This document shows positions 1-8,472 of a DNA stretch of 64,000 nucleotides, piece by piece. The notes below the pieces were generated by a model. It had not been told where the DNA came from. It was given only the letters and a program-made list of their open reading frames with translations, and did not search any database. Numbering within the stretch: the first letter of the stretch is position 1; each line of letters opens with the position of its first letter. Location: positions 306,006 through 370,005 of the forward strand of contig CAWCZY010000013.1 of the NCBI GenBank assembly GCA_963800215.1, in the 5' to 3' direction. The stretch is from JAJPKK01 sp963800215 (lineage in GTDB: Bacteria; Pseudomonadota; Alphaproteobacteria; Rhizobiales; Xanthobacteraceae). Made by a program: the position numbers and the translations under genes.

Positions 1-1
1 C

Positions 2-1018
2 GACTTCGGCGCGCTCGCGGGATGCGACCTCGTCATCGAGGCGGTGTTCGAGGACCGCAAGGTGAAGGCGGAGGCTTATGCGAAGGCTCAAGGCGTGCTC
101 GCTCCCGGCGTGATCTTCGGCTCCAACACGTCGACGCTGCCGATCACCTCGCTCGCCAAGGAGTTCGCGGATTCCTCGCGCTTCATCGGCATCCATTTCT
201 TCTCGCCGGTGGAGCGGATGATGCTGGTCGAGATCATCCTCGGCAAGGAGACCGGCGACGCGGCACTGGCGACCGCGCTCGACTATGTCCGCGCCATCAA
301 GAAGACCCCCATCGTGGTCAACGACTCCCGCGGCTTCTATACGTCCCGCGTGGTCGGCACTTATCTGCGCGAAGGGCATCTGATGCTCGCGGAGGGGGTG
401 CCCGCGGCGATGATCGAGAACGTCGCGCGCATGGCCGGCATGCCGGTCGGGCCTCTCGCGCTCAACGACGAGGTCGCCGTCGACCTCGCCTGGAAAATCC
501 TCGAGGCCACCGAGGCCGATCTGGGCGCCGCCGCGGTCGACCCCGGCCAGAAGCAATTGCTGTTGGAACTCGTGGAGAAGCGCGGCCGCTACGGCCGCAA
601 GAACGGCAAGGGCTTCTACGACTATCCCGACAAGGGCGAGAAGCGGCTGTGGCCGGGGCTCGCCGACCTGCAGAAGGTCAAGCTCGACCCGGACACCATC
701 GACGTGCAGGAGCTCAAGGACCGTCTGCTCGGCATCCAGGCGCTGGAAACCGCACGCTGCTTCGAGGAGGGCGTCCTCACCGACATCCGCGAGGCGGATG
801 TCGGTTCGATCCTCGGCTTCGGCTTCGCGCCGTTTTCCGGCGGCACCCTGTCCTATATCGACATGATGGGCACCGCCCGCTTCGTCGCCATGTGCGAGAA
901 GCTCGCCGTGGTTCACGGGCCGCGCTTCGCGCCGTCGAAGCTCCTCCTCGACATGGCTGCGAAAAACGAGACCTTCTACGGCCGCTTCGCCCCGCGCCCC
1001 CGCGACAAGGCGGCGTAA
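2..1018 (+). CDS. 3-hydroxyacyl-CoA dehydrogenase (multifunctional FadB/FadJ type), 5'-truncated by the window edge
   Basis: The reading frame is open from base 2 and stops with TAA at 1016-1018, so the N-terminus lies outside the window. The visible part is the NAD-binding domain tail (LVIEAVFED, then SNTSTLPI) with the catalytic-His region IGIHFFSPVERM, followed by the C-terminal dehydrogenase domains. The family oxidises L-3-hydroxyacyl-CoA to 3-ketoacyl-CoA with NAD+ in cytosolic beta-oxidation. Two consecutive C-terminal helical domains (about residues 120-210 and 230-335 of the visible part) argue for the large alpha-subunit type that normally has an N-terminal enoyl-CoA hydratase domain. 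That domain is not visible here, so the bifunctional assignment is inference. A thiolase partner would be expected upstream. Confidence 0.9.
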   Translation, partial: DFGALAGCDLVIEAVFEDRKVKAEAYAKAQGVLAPGVIFGSNTSTLPITSLAKEFADSSRFIGIHFFSPVERMMLVEIILGKETGDAALATALDYVRAIKKTPIVVNDSRGFYTSRVVGTYLREGHLMLAEGVPAAMIENVARMAGMPVGPLALNDEVAVDLAWKILEATEADLGAAAVDPGQKQLLLELVEKRGRYGRKNGKGFYDYPDKGEKRLWPGLADLQKVKLDPDTIDVQELKDRLLGIQALETARCFEEGVLTDIREADVGSILGFGFAPFSGGTLSYIDMMGTARFVAMCEKLAVVHGPRFAPSKLLLDMAAKNETFYGRFAPRPRDKAA

Positions 1019-1037
1019 ACGAGAAGCGGAACTCGAG

Positions 1038-1114
1038 CTGTAGCCCGGATGGAGCGGAAGCGTAATCCGGGTCGGCGCGATCCCGCATTGCGCTGCGCTC
1101 CATGCGGGCTACAG
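1038..1114. repeat. 77-bp palindromic intergenic repeat
   Basis: The element is bounded by perfect 10-bp inverted ends, ctgtagcccg at 1038-1047 and cgggctacag at 1105-1114. Internal short repeats of the ggatggagcg / cgctccatgc kind allow a cruciform or long hairpin. It lies 20 bp after the dehydrogenase stop. The form resembles REP-like elements scattered in Rhizobiales genomes. Confidence 0.7.
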
Positions 1115-1132
1115 GCTGAGTGACAGATCTCC

Positions 1133-1161
1133 GTCCCCTCCCCCGCAAGCGGGAGAGGGAG
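1133..1161. repeat. Short GC-rich palindrome (ctcccccgc-aa-gcgggagag)
   Basis: A nearly perfect hairpin with a two-base loop lies between the convergent ends of the dehydrogenase and the UbiD gene. The same ccctccccNNNNggggaggg theme recurs near 8494, 8575, 9460, 21717, 30432, 30505, 34748 and 34822. This is therefore a dispersed family, not a gene-specific terminator, and no T-tract follows. Confidence 0.6.
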
Positions 1162-1208
1162 GTGCCAGCCTCACGGGGATCAGTACGCACATCGGCCGCG
1201 GCAAAAAG

Positions 1209-2882
1209 CTACTCCGCCATCTTGGCCGAGCCATCCTCGGTCGGCGTTTCCGGCGTGAGGCCGGTGCGCTGGCGGGCGAGGGTTTCGCGGCCGGTTTCCT
1301 CCCAGTCGCCGGCGATGGTGCGCCGGGCGAAGGTCTCCCAGGTCTCGGTCCAGTCGCCGAGCGTGTAGCCGTGCCATGGCGACTCTACAGTGAGCGCCGG
1401 CAGGCCCAGCTCTTCCCAGATCGTCTTCGCCTGCTCCATGAATTCGCGCGCCGGCAGCGCCAGCGGCGGCATCGGCCGTTTGCGGGTCGCGTCGATCAGC
1501 ATGGTGGAGTCCGCGCCGCGCGGGCCGTATTGGGCGCCCTGCACCCCGCCGCGATACGGCGAGATGTGGACGTCTTCGATCGGATTGGAGCGATAGGCGA
1601 GCGACCACAACACCGCGTCGGTGCTGTGGGGATCGATGTCCTCGCTCACGGCGATGACCACCTTGCCGCAATTGGAGATCAGGGTCGAAGCGCCGGAAAG
1701 CCCGCGCCACACCTCGCTGCGCGGCGTCTCCGCCGCGAACTGAAGGAATATGACCGGGCGAAGGTTGGTCAGCCGCTCATGCATCACCACCGCGCGGATG
1801 CCCTTGATGGAGAGCCTGTTGCGCAGGTGATTGAGGAACAGCGGCTCGTAGGCAACCTTCTTGATCACGCTCGATTCGCTCGGCGTCACCTGGCTGATGA
1901 TCGAGGCGAACACCGGCGAGCGCTTGCGGGTGATGGCGGTCACCTGCATCGGCATGTTGTAGGCTTCCAGCGCCACATAGCCGTTGCTCTCGCCGAACGG
2001 CGCCTCCGGCTCGAGCTTTTCCGGATCGATGAAACCTTCGATGACGATCTCCGCATCGGCCGGCACCACGAGATCGACGGTCTTGCACTTCACCATGCGG
2101 ATCGGCGCACCCGCGAGCCCGCCCGCCACCGCGAGCTCGTCGAGATCGACCGCGAGTTTCTGCGGCCCGGTGAAGACCACCACGGGGGCACAGCCGATCA
2201 CGATGGCGATCGGCATCGGCTGGCGGCGCGCGTTGTATTTGAGCCAATGATAATAGCCGCCGGCGCCGCCGCTCGGCCGCGCCACCATGCGCACCGCCAG
2301 CCGGTCGGTCGCCTTCAGCGCCGCCCGGTACATGCCCATGTTCTGGATGCCGCTGTCGGGATCGCTGGTGACGCACAGCGTCGCCGTGAGGTAGGGCGCG
2401 GAATCAAAGCCCGGCGTCGACACCGGCACCGGCAGCGCGGCGACACCGCCGCCCGGCCGGCGCAGCTCCTCGCCGGTGATCACGACTTCCTGGCAGGGTG
2501 CCGCGGCGACCGCGACCGGCGGGATCGGATTGGCGATGGCGCGCATCCAGGCCGCGCCGATATTCTCGACCCTCTCGCCCATGCCGACGGCATAGATCTC
2601 AGGCGACGCCGCCAGCGCGCCGACCACGACGGGAATGTCGTAGCGCCGGCCCTTGGCGTCGATCACATTGGTGAACAGGAAGGCGCGCCGCGCGCTCTCG
2701 GCAATGCCGCCCAGGAACTGCCAGCGCACCAGCGGGTGCAGCTCGGTGTCCTTGTTGATGGGGCGGTCGACGCGCACCAGGAGGCCGCGCGCTTCGAGAT
2801 CGGCGAGATGCGCCTGTAAGTCGAGCGCCGGCCGGCGCGCCTCGTCTTGCCGGACCGGTACGTCAGCGGGTTTGTCGAGCAT
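1209..2882 (-). CDS. UbiD-family decarboxylase
   Basis: The 557-residue protein has the UbiD fold signature: NMGMYR near residue 181, where the family has its catalytic Arg, and EAPFGESNGY near 293-302, matching the family EGPFGEYTGY segment with its two catalytic Glu. UbiD enzymes use prenylated FMN made by a UbiX partner to decarboxylate aromatic or alpha,beta-unsaturated acids reversibly. No UbiX-like gene is in the window. It is slightly longer than the usual 450-500 residues, with N- and C-terminal extensions. It converges on the fatty-acid gene, which fits an acyl or aromatic catabolic setting, but the substrate cannot be read from sequence. It could equally be the ubiquinone enzyme or an aryl-carboxylate decarboxylase; the divergence from canonical ubiD favours the latter. 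Confidence 0.85.
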   Translation of the reverse strand: MLDKPADVPVRQDEARRPALDLQAHLADLEARGLLVRVDRPINKDTELHPLVRWQFLGGIAESARRAFLFTNVIDAKGRRYDIPVVVGALAASPEIYAVGMGERVENIGAAWMRAIANPIPPVAVAAAPCQEVVITGEELRRPGGGVAALPVPVSTPGFDSAPYLTATLCVTSDPDSGIQNMGMYRAALKATDRLAVRMVARPSGGAGGYYHWLKYNARRQPMPIAIVIGCAPVVVFTGPQKLAVDLDELAVAGGLAGAPIRMVKCKTVDLVVPADAEIVIEGFIDPEKLEPEAPFGESNGYVALEAYNMPMQVTAITRKRSPVFASIISQVTPSESSVIKKVAYEPLFLNHLRNRLSIKGIRAVVMHERLTNLRPVIFLQFAAETPRSEVWRGLSGASTLISNCGKVVIAVSEDIDPHSTDAVLWSLAYRSNPIEDVHISPYRGGVQGAQYGPRGADSTMLIDATRKRPMPPLALPAREFMEQAKTIWEELGLPALTVESPWHGYTLGDWTETWETFARRTIAGDWEETGRETLARQRTGLTPETPTEDGSAKMAE

Positions 2883-3006
2883 GGGGCCTGCCGGGGTGCG
2901 GCCGTACCGTACCGGGCGTGGCGGCCGAGGTCTACTGCCCGTTCCAACGCTGGGATCGCGCCCGGCAACCGCGCCACTTGTTAGTGGTAGATTTGCAACA
3001 CATCGG

Positions 3007-3022
3007 CCATTTCAAGAAATGG
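3007..3022. promoter_or_regulatory. Inverted repeat ccatttc-aa-gaaatgg
   Basis: A perfect 7-2-7 inverted repeat lies in the 261-bp divergent spacer between the UbiD gene and the collagen-like gene, 122 bp upstream of the latter's start. The flanking sequence is unusually AT-rich (gataaattaaag, ggtaattaaac). It could be an operator for either gene; no family can be assigned. Confidence 0.35.
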
Positions 3023-3143
3023 AGGTCGAGACACTCCTTGAGTCTTCGATAAATTAAAGCGGTAGTATTCCGGTAATTAAACGAGCTTGTGCAGCAGCCT
3101 CGTTGCGCCTGGGTGGGACTACGGCTCTACGGTGGGGGATCAA

Positions 3144-4996
3144 ATGCTGCGTAAATTAATTCTTTCGATTGTTGCGGTCATTGGTCTGACGGTGGTTGCT
3201 GTGCCACAGCAAGCCAGTGCTCAAGTCATTTATGCCTGCAGGACAACAACCGGCACGCTTTATGAAATAACAGCAGGAGGGAAGTGTCCGAGGGACACGA
3301 CGCCAGTCAGTTGGAATGTGACGGGTCCCGCAGGGCCGCCCGGTGCTCCCGGCCCGCAGGGACCGGGGGACCGGCAGGACCGATTGGAGCGACCGGCGCG
3401 ACAGGCCCCATCGGAACGCAAGGAACACCCGGAATACCCGGAACACCCGGCGCAACCGGTCCGATTGGAGCGGCCGGACCGCAAGGAATTCCCGGAACCC
3501 CCGGAGCAACGGGTCCGATTGGACCGGCCGGACCGACCGGAATACCCGGAACCCCCGGAGCAACGGGTCCGATTGGATTGACCGGACCAGCGGGACCGAC
3601 CGGAGCAACCGGCGCAGTTGGCGCAACGGGGCCGATCGGACTGACCGGGCCGACTGGAACACCCGGAACCCCCGGAGCAACGGGTCCGATTGGATTGACC
3701 GGACCAGCGGGACCGACCGGAGCAACCGGCGTGGCGGGATCGACCGGACCGATTGGGCCGACCGGAGCAACCGGCGCAGTCGGCGCAACGGGACCGATCG
3801 GACTGACCGGGCCGACCGGAGCAACCGGCGTGGCGGGATCGACCGGACCGATTGGGCCAACCGGAGCAACCGGCATAGCGGGACCGGCCGGACCGATTGG
3901 GCCGACCGGAGCAAACGGCGCAGTCGGCGCAACGGGACCGATCGGACCGACCGGAGCAACCGGAGCAACCGGAGCAGCATCGACGGTGCCGGGACCCACT
4001 GGACCAACCGGACCAACCGGACCGGCCGGACCGGCCGGCCCAACTGGACCAGCTGGATTTGCCGGGTCGGGCACCACGAACTATCTGCCCGTGTTCAGTT
4101 CGTCGACGACGTTGGGCAACTCGGTCATCCGGCAGGAGACATCCACCGGCTGGTCGAACACGGGCGTCGATTTCAATGGCGCCCCGGCAGTTGGGGGCAC
4201 CCCTTTCGGGGTGCAAATCGAGGGGACGGTCAGCCAAAGCTCCAATACCGGCGACGGATACACTGCAACCCAGCTCCGGGCCACGGGTTATCTCGCGTCG
4301 AGCACCGCCGCGCAGGCGTACCTATACGGAATGTTCATCGACCCGCTCTTCGACTTTAGTGCGGGCTACGGCAACGACGCCGACGGTGTTTTCATCCCGG
4401 CGCCGGCCATCATCGGGGGATATGCAAATCTCGTGTCCTCCCTGGAGTTGGGGCAGCCTACGGCCGGCCCCGCCGGCACTTCCTGCAGCGCGGCGCTCAA
4501 CATCGACATGCCGAACCAGTCCGGCAACTGCCCGGCCGGGGCGAACCGGGTATGGTCGATTTACAACGGGAGCGCGAGCAGCAGCTTCTTTGCTGGAAAC
4601 GTGCAGTTCGGACAATTCCAGGTCGGAGGACCCCAGCCGGTCTATCCGATACAGACCGGCGCGGGGGCGTTCGTAACGACGGGGGGTGTCTGGACGAATG
4701 CCTCCAGCCGGGCGCTCAAGAAGGATATCCGGCCGCTGCCCGCCGACGAGGCGATGGAGACGCTGGCGGCCCTCGCGCCGGTGACCTTCAAGTACAAGAT
4801 CGACGACGAGGCGCATGTCGGCTTCATCGCCGAGGACGTGCCTGACCTGGTCGCCACCAACGGCCGCAAGGGCCTCAGCGCGATGGATATCGTGGCCGTG
4901 CTCGCCAAGGTGGTCCAGCAGCAGCAGGCGCAGCTCGCTGACCAGCGCAAGGAACTCGACGCACTGAAGGCGCAGTTCGGGACGGAGAGACGCTAA
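3144..4996 (+). CDS. Secreted collagen-like repeat protein with C-terminal S74 (tail-spike type) intramolecular chaperone domain; one frameshift
   Basis: The ATG at 3144 follows ggtggggga and opens a signal peptide (MLRKLILSIVAVIG, cut after QASA). Gly-X-Y triplets begin at GPAGPPGAP. The frame breaks at the five-G run 3365-3369; one more G restores an uninterrupted collagen stretch of roughly 75 triplets to about 4065 and a protein of about 617 residues. A non-repetitive region follows, then an S74 domain: SSRALKKDI has the Ser and Lys five residues apart that form the self-cleavage dyad in endosialidase-type domains, then FIAEDVPDLV and a terminal coiled coil (VVQQQQAQLADQRKEL). S74 domains trimerise fibres and then release themselves. 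Together this suggests an exported trimeric fibre. A phage tail fibre is the other reading, but no phage gene is nearby and a signal peptide argues against it. Confidence 0.75.
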
Positions 4997-5042
4997 CGCC
5001 AGACTTTCCCGCCACCGCCGCCGGCGGATTGGGGCCCTTTTT

Positions 5043-5876
5043 ATGAAGAAGCTGATACTCGCAAGTGGATGGCTGTTGGCGGCCGCAGGTCTCGCCCAAG
5101 CGGCTGACATGCCGCTGAAGGCGCTGCTGCCGCCGCCGGTCTTCAACTGGACGGGGTTCTATGTCGGCGCGGATATCGGTGCGGCCTGGGGCAGTTCCAC
5201 GACGTCCTCGCCGCTCGCCAACGACCCCGGATGTTTCGTAACGATCATCCCATGTTATGGTGCGGGTACCGCGGCTGACATCAACAGCCATTCGGCGCAG
5301 AGCCAGAGTTCCAGTTCGGTGCTGGGCGGATTCGAGGCCGGCTACAATCTTCAACTCGGATATTTCGTGGTGGGCGGCGAAACCGATATCGGTTTCTACC
5401 GGCTGCGTGGAAGCAGCTTGGCCAGCGTTCCATTCACCGGTTTCCCGGTGCCGGCGGGAGGAACTGCGCCGACCTATAGCAATGACGTGAGTTCGACTTG
5501 GTCGTTTACCGCACGCGGGCGACTGGGCTTTACGCCGATGGCCGACCTGCTGGTCTACGGGACCGGAGGCGTGGCCGTCGCCAACCTGAGCCACCAGGCC
5601 CAATTTATCGAAGGCGTTTTCCCCGGGACTTCCCTCGGCACCGAGGGATCCATCTCCTCCGCGACCGTAACGGGTGCGGTGTATGGTGGCGGAGTCGAAT
5701 GGGCCTTGACCAACAACTGGCTCGTGAAGGCTGAATATCTGCACGTCGAGTTCGGAAGCGTCACCGGCGCGGCATCCCCCGTCATTATTACCGGAGCTGT
5801 TTCGGGAAGTGTCTTCACCCACTCAGCCAGCTTGAATGCCGACATCCTGCGTTTCGGTGTCGACTACAAGTTTTAG
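5043..5876 (+). CDS. Outer-membrane beta-barrel protein (Omp25/RopB-like porin family)
   Basis: The 277-residue protein has a cleavable signal (MKKLILASGWLLAAAGLAQAAD) followed by the hallmark FNWTGFYVGADIGAAWG that opens small rhizobial eight-stranded barrels, and ends in the barrel C-terminus RFGVDYKF with a terminal Phe recognised by the BAM machinery. Repeated alternating-residue strands (GYNLQLGYFVVGGETDIG, TARGRLGFT, WLVKAEYLHVEFG) support a barrel. It starts 46 bp after the collagen-like gene on the same strand, so the two may be co-transcribed and the barrel could be an anchor or exit for that fibre; this is inference. Two further paralogues sit at 12585-13482 and 37780-38640. Confidence 0.85.
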   Translation: MKKLILASGWLLAAAGLAQAADMPLKALLPPPVFNWTGFYVGADIGAAWGSSTTSSPLANDPGCFVTIIPCYGAGTAADINSHSAQSQSSSSVLGGFEAGYNLQLGYFVVGGETDIGFYRLRGSSLASVPFTGFPVPAGGTAPTYSNDVSSTWSFTARGRLGFTPMADLLVYGTGGVAVANLSHQAQFIEGVFPGTSLGTEGSISSATVTGAVYGGGVEWALTNNWLVKAEYLHVEFGSVTGAASPVIITGAVSGSVFTHSASLNADILRFGVDYKF

Positions 5877-5900
5877 AGCGTTTTTTCGCGCACGTCGCTG

Positions 5901-5978
5901 TGATCGCCCGGCTCGACCGGGCGATCCAGTAAACACCGACAGTGAGTACTGGTTTGCCCGGTCAAGCCGGGCAATGAC
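5901..5978. repeat. Dispersed paired palindrome (gcccggctcgaccgggc / gcccggtcaagccgggc type)
   Basis: Two inverted repeats at 5905-5923 and 5956-5973 are separated by gatccagtaaacaccg. The same arrangement recurs at 42487-42570 and 50371-50439, with a half copy at 52340-52364. In every case it is intergenic and follows a gene on the plus strand. It is a mobile-like intergenic repeat family with no coding capacity. Confidence 0.6.
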
Positions 5979-6121
5979 ACCATTAAGGTCTGCGTAGCCA
6001 GAAAATGCTCTAACGAGCGCCATCGCCGAAACCGGTTCGACTGCGGGTTTGGGGCGGCCTGAGACAATCTCGGGCGCGGCGTGATAACGAGGACGCCTGA
6101 CGCGGAGAGGCGGAGCATTCC

Positions 6122-8458
6122 ATGGGAGCGAAATGGTTCGGGGCGGCGGTCAAGCGCAAGGAGGACCCCGCGCTGCTGGCCGGCAAGGGCCGCTTCATCG
6201 ACGATGTGCGCCTGCCCGGAACGCTCCATGCGGCGTTCGTGCGCAGCCCCCATCCGCACGCGAAAATCCTCGGCCTCCGCGCCGATGCGGCACGAAAGCT
6301 CGCCGGCGTGCATCTGGTGCTCGCCTTCGCCGACCTGCCGGAGCCGCTGCGCCGCAATGCGCTGCCGCTGTTCGTGCCCAGTCCCGCGATCACCGAGCTT
6401 TACATGCCCTATGCGCTGGCGGGCACCGAGACCGTCTATGCCGGCGAGCCGATCGCCATCGTGGTCGCCGACAGCCGCTACATCGCCGAGGATGCCGCCG
6501 CCCTGGTGGAGGTCGATTACGAGCCGCTTCCCGGCGTGTCGAATTGCGAGGCCGCGATGGAGCCCGGCAGCCCGCGCGCCCATCTGGGCGCGAAATCGAA
6601 CATCGCGGCCCGCGTGCCCATCACCGTCGGCGATGCCGACGCCGCCTTCAAGGCGGCGGCGCATGTGGTGCGCGAGCGCATCTTCATCCATCGCGGCGGG
6701 CCGTTCTTCCTGGAGTGCCGCGGCCTGGTCGCGAGCTACGACGCGGTGACCGACGCCTATACCGTCTACATCTCCTCGCAGGGGTCGCACCGCATCAAGC
6801 GCGGGCTGCTCGACATCCTCGACCTCAACGACAACCAGATGCACGTCATCACGCCCGATGTCGGCGGCGGCTTCGGGCCGAAGGGCGCGATCTATCCGGA
6901 ATATCCCTGCGTCGCCGCCTGCGCCCGCCTCGTCGGCCGTCCGGTGAAATGGATCGAGGATCGGCGCGAGAATTTCCTCTGCACCCACCAGGAGCGCGAC
7001 CAGTTCTGGGACCTCGAGCTTGCGGTCGACCGCGACGCGCGGATACTCGGGCTGCGCGGCCGCCTGATCCACGACACCGGCGCCTTCGTGCCGTGGGGCC
7101 TGGTGCTGCCGTGGATCGCCGCGACCACCGTGCCCGGACCCTATGTGATTCCGAGCTACAAGCTCGAGCTGAACGCCGTCTACACCAACATGATCTCGAC
7201 CACGCCGGTGCGTGGCGCCGGCCGGCCGCAGGGCGTGTTCGTGATGGAACGGATGATGGACCGGCTGGCCCAGTCGCTCGGGCTCGATCCCGCCGAAGTG
7301 CGGCGGCGCAATTTCATCAAACCGGAGCAGATGCCCTACAAGGTCGGCATCATCTTCCGGGACGGCCGCCCGGTCACCTATGACAGCGGCGATTATCCCG
7401 CCGCCCAGGCGGGCGCACTGAAGGCCGCGGACTACGACGGCTTCCCGGCGCGGCAGGCTCTCGCGCGCAAGGACGGGCGCTATCTCGGGATCGGCATCAG
7501 CAATGCGGTGGAGGGCACCGGGCTCGGCCCCTATGAGGGCGCCACCGTGCGGATCGCGACCACCGGCAAGATCGTGCTCTACACCGGCGCGACGCCGCAG
7601 GGCCAGTCGCACAAGACGACCCTCGCCCAGATCGCCGCCGACCAGCTCGGCGTGAGCTATGAGGACGTGACGGTCGCGACCGCCGACACCAAGGACATCG
7701 CCTTCGGCGTCGGCACCTTCGCGGCGCGCACCGCGGTCAATGCGGGATCGTCGGCCCACATCGCTGCCTTCGAGGTGGCCAAGAAGATCAAGCAGATCGC
7801 CGCCGACATGATGGAAGTCTCGCCGGACGACCTCGATCTGCGCGACGGCTTCGCCGAAGTGCGCGGGGTGCCCGGCATGAAGAAGAGCTTCCGCGAGATT
7901 TCGGTGAAGTCGATCGGCATGCCCGGATTCTCCATGGCCGGCGGGCTGTCGCCGGGCCTCGAAAACACCGCCTATTTCCAGCCGGACCAGTCGACCTATT
8001 CCAACGGCACCCATATCGCCGAAGTCGAGGTCGATATCGAAACCGGCGCCGTGAAGATCGTCCGCTTCACCGTGATGCATGACTGCGGCACCGTGATCAA
8101 TCCCATGGTGGTCGAGGGCCAGGTGGTCGGCGGCGTCGCCCACGGCATCGGCAATGCGCTGTTTGAGAGGCTGTTCCACGACAAGGATGCCCAGCCCCAG
8201 ACCGTCAATTTCGCCGACTACCTGCTGCCGGGGTCGACCGACATGCCGCCGATCGACATCATCCATTCGGAAACGCCCTCTCCGCTCAATCCGCTCGGCA
8301 TGAAAGGCGCGGGCGAGGGCGGCACCATTCCCGCGATCGCCGCCATCATCGCTGCGGTCGAGAACGCGCTGGCTCCGTTCGGCATCAGGATCAACGAGGC
8401 GCCGATCAGCCCGGCGCGCATCGCGGAGTTGGTGAGCGGCGCGGCGAAGGCGCAATGA
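6122..8458 (+). CDS. Xanthine dehydrogenase-family molybdopterin-binding subunit (CoxL/aldehyde oxidoreductase type)
   Basis: The 778-residue protein starts at ATG 6122 after ggcggag. The N-terminal a/b-hammerhead domain begins with RKEDPALLAGKGRFIDDV, the standard opening of this family. Cofactor-binding segments VGGGFGPKG (about 246-254) and GRPQG (about 365) are present, and KGAGEGG near residue 730 carries the catalytic Glu of molybdenum hydroxylases. These enzymes hydroxylate aldehydes, purines, CO or N-heterocycles in the cytosol, passing electrons through [2Fe-2S] and FAD subunits. Neither partner is encoded next to it, so this copy stands alone. The CO-dehydrogenase-specific AYxCSFR loop was not seen, so it is not a CO oxidiser. 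The substrate is unknown. Confidence 0.85.
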   Translation: MGAKWFGAAVKRKEDPALLAGKGRFIDDVRLPGTLHAAFVRSPHPHAKILGLRADAARKLAGVHLVLAFADLPEPLRRNALPLFVPSPAITELYMPYALAGTETVYAGEPIAIVVADSRYIAEDAAALVEVDYEPLPGVSNCEAAMEPGSPRAHLGAKSNIAARVPITVGDADAAFKAAAHVVRERIFIHRGGPFFLECRGLVASYDAVTDAYTVYISSQGSHRIKRGLLDILDLNDNQMHVITPDVGGGFGPKGAIYPEYPCVAACARLVGRPVKWIEDRRENFLCTHQERDQFWDLELAVDRDARILGLRGRLIHDTGAFVPWGLVLPWIAATTVPGPYVIPSYKLELNAVYTNMISTTPVRGAGRPQGVFVMERMMDRLAQSLGLDPAEVRRRNFIKPEQMPYKVGIIFRDGRPVTYDSGDYPAAQAGALKAADYDGFPARQALARKDGRYLGIGISNAVEGTGLGPYEGATVRIATTGKIVLYTGATPQGQSHKTTLAQIAADQLGVSYEDVTVATADTKDIAFGVGTFAARTAVNAGSSAHIAAFEVAKKIKQIAADMMEVSPDDLDLRDGFAEVRGVPGMKKSFREISVKSIGMPGFSMAGGLSPGLENTAYFQPDQSTYSNGTHIAEVEVDIETGAVKIVRFTVMHDCGTVINPMVVEGQVVGGVAHGIGNALFERLFHDKDAQPQTVNFADYLLPGSTDMPPIDIIHSETPSPLNPLGMKGAGEGGTIPAIAAIIAAVENALAPFGIRINEAPISPARIAELVSGAAKAQ

Positions 8459-8472
8459 CTGGTCGTGCAGTG

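Noticed and set aside
3380..4060. CRISPR-like regular repeats
   Set aside because: The periodicity is 9 bp coding for Gly-X-Y; there are no spacers and no direct repeats of 23-40 bp with unique interiors.
3156..4237. Three long open frames antisense or out of frame to the collagen region, including Gly/Pro/Val-rich antisense readings
   Set aside because: They arise from the 9-base periodic GGX-CCX composition of the repeat; none has a start with a ribosome site and the sense frame alone ends in a recognisable S74 domain.
3144..4996. Assignment as a prophage tail fibre
   Set aside because: No capsid, tail, integrase or lysis gene in the flanks, and the protein has a signal peptide.
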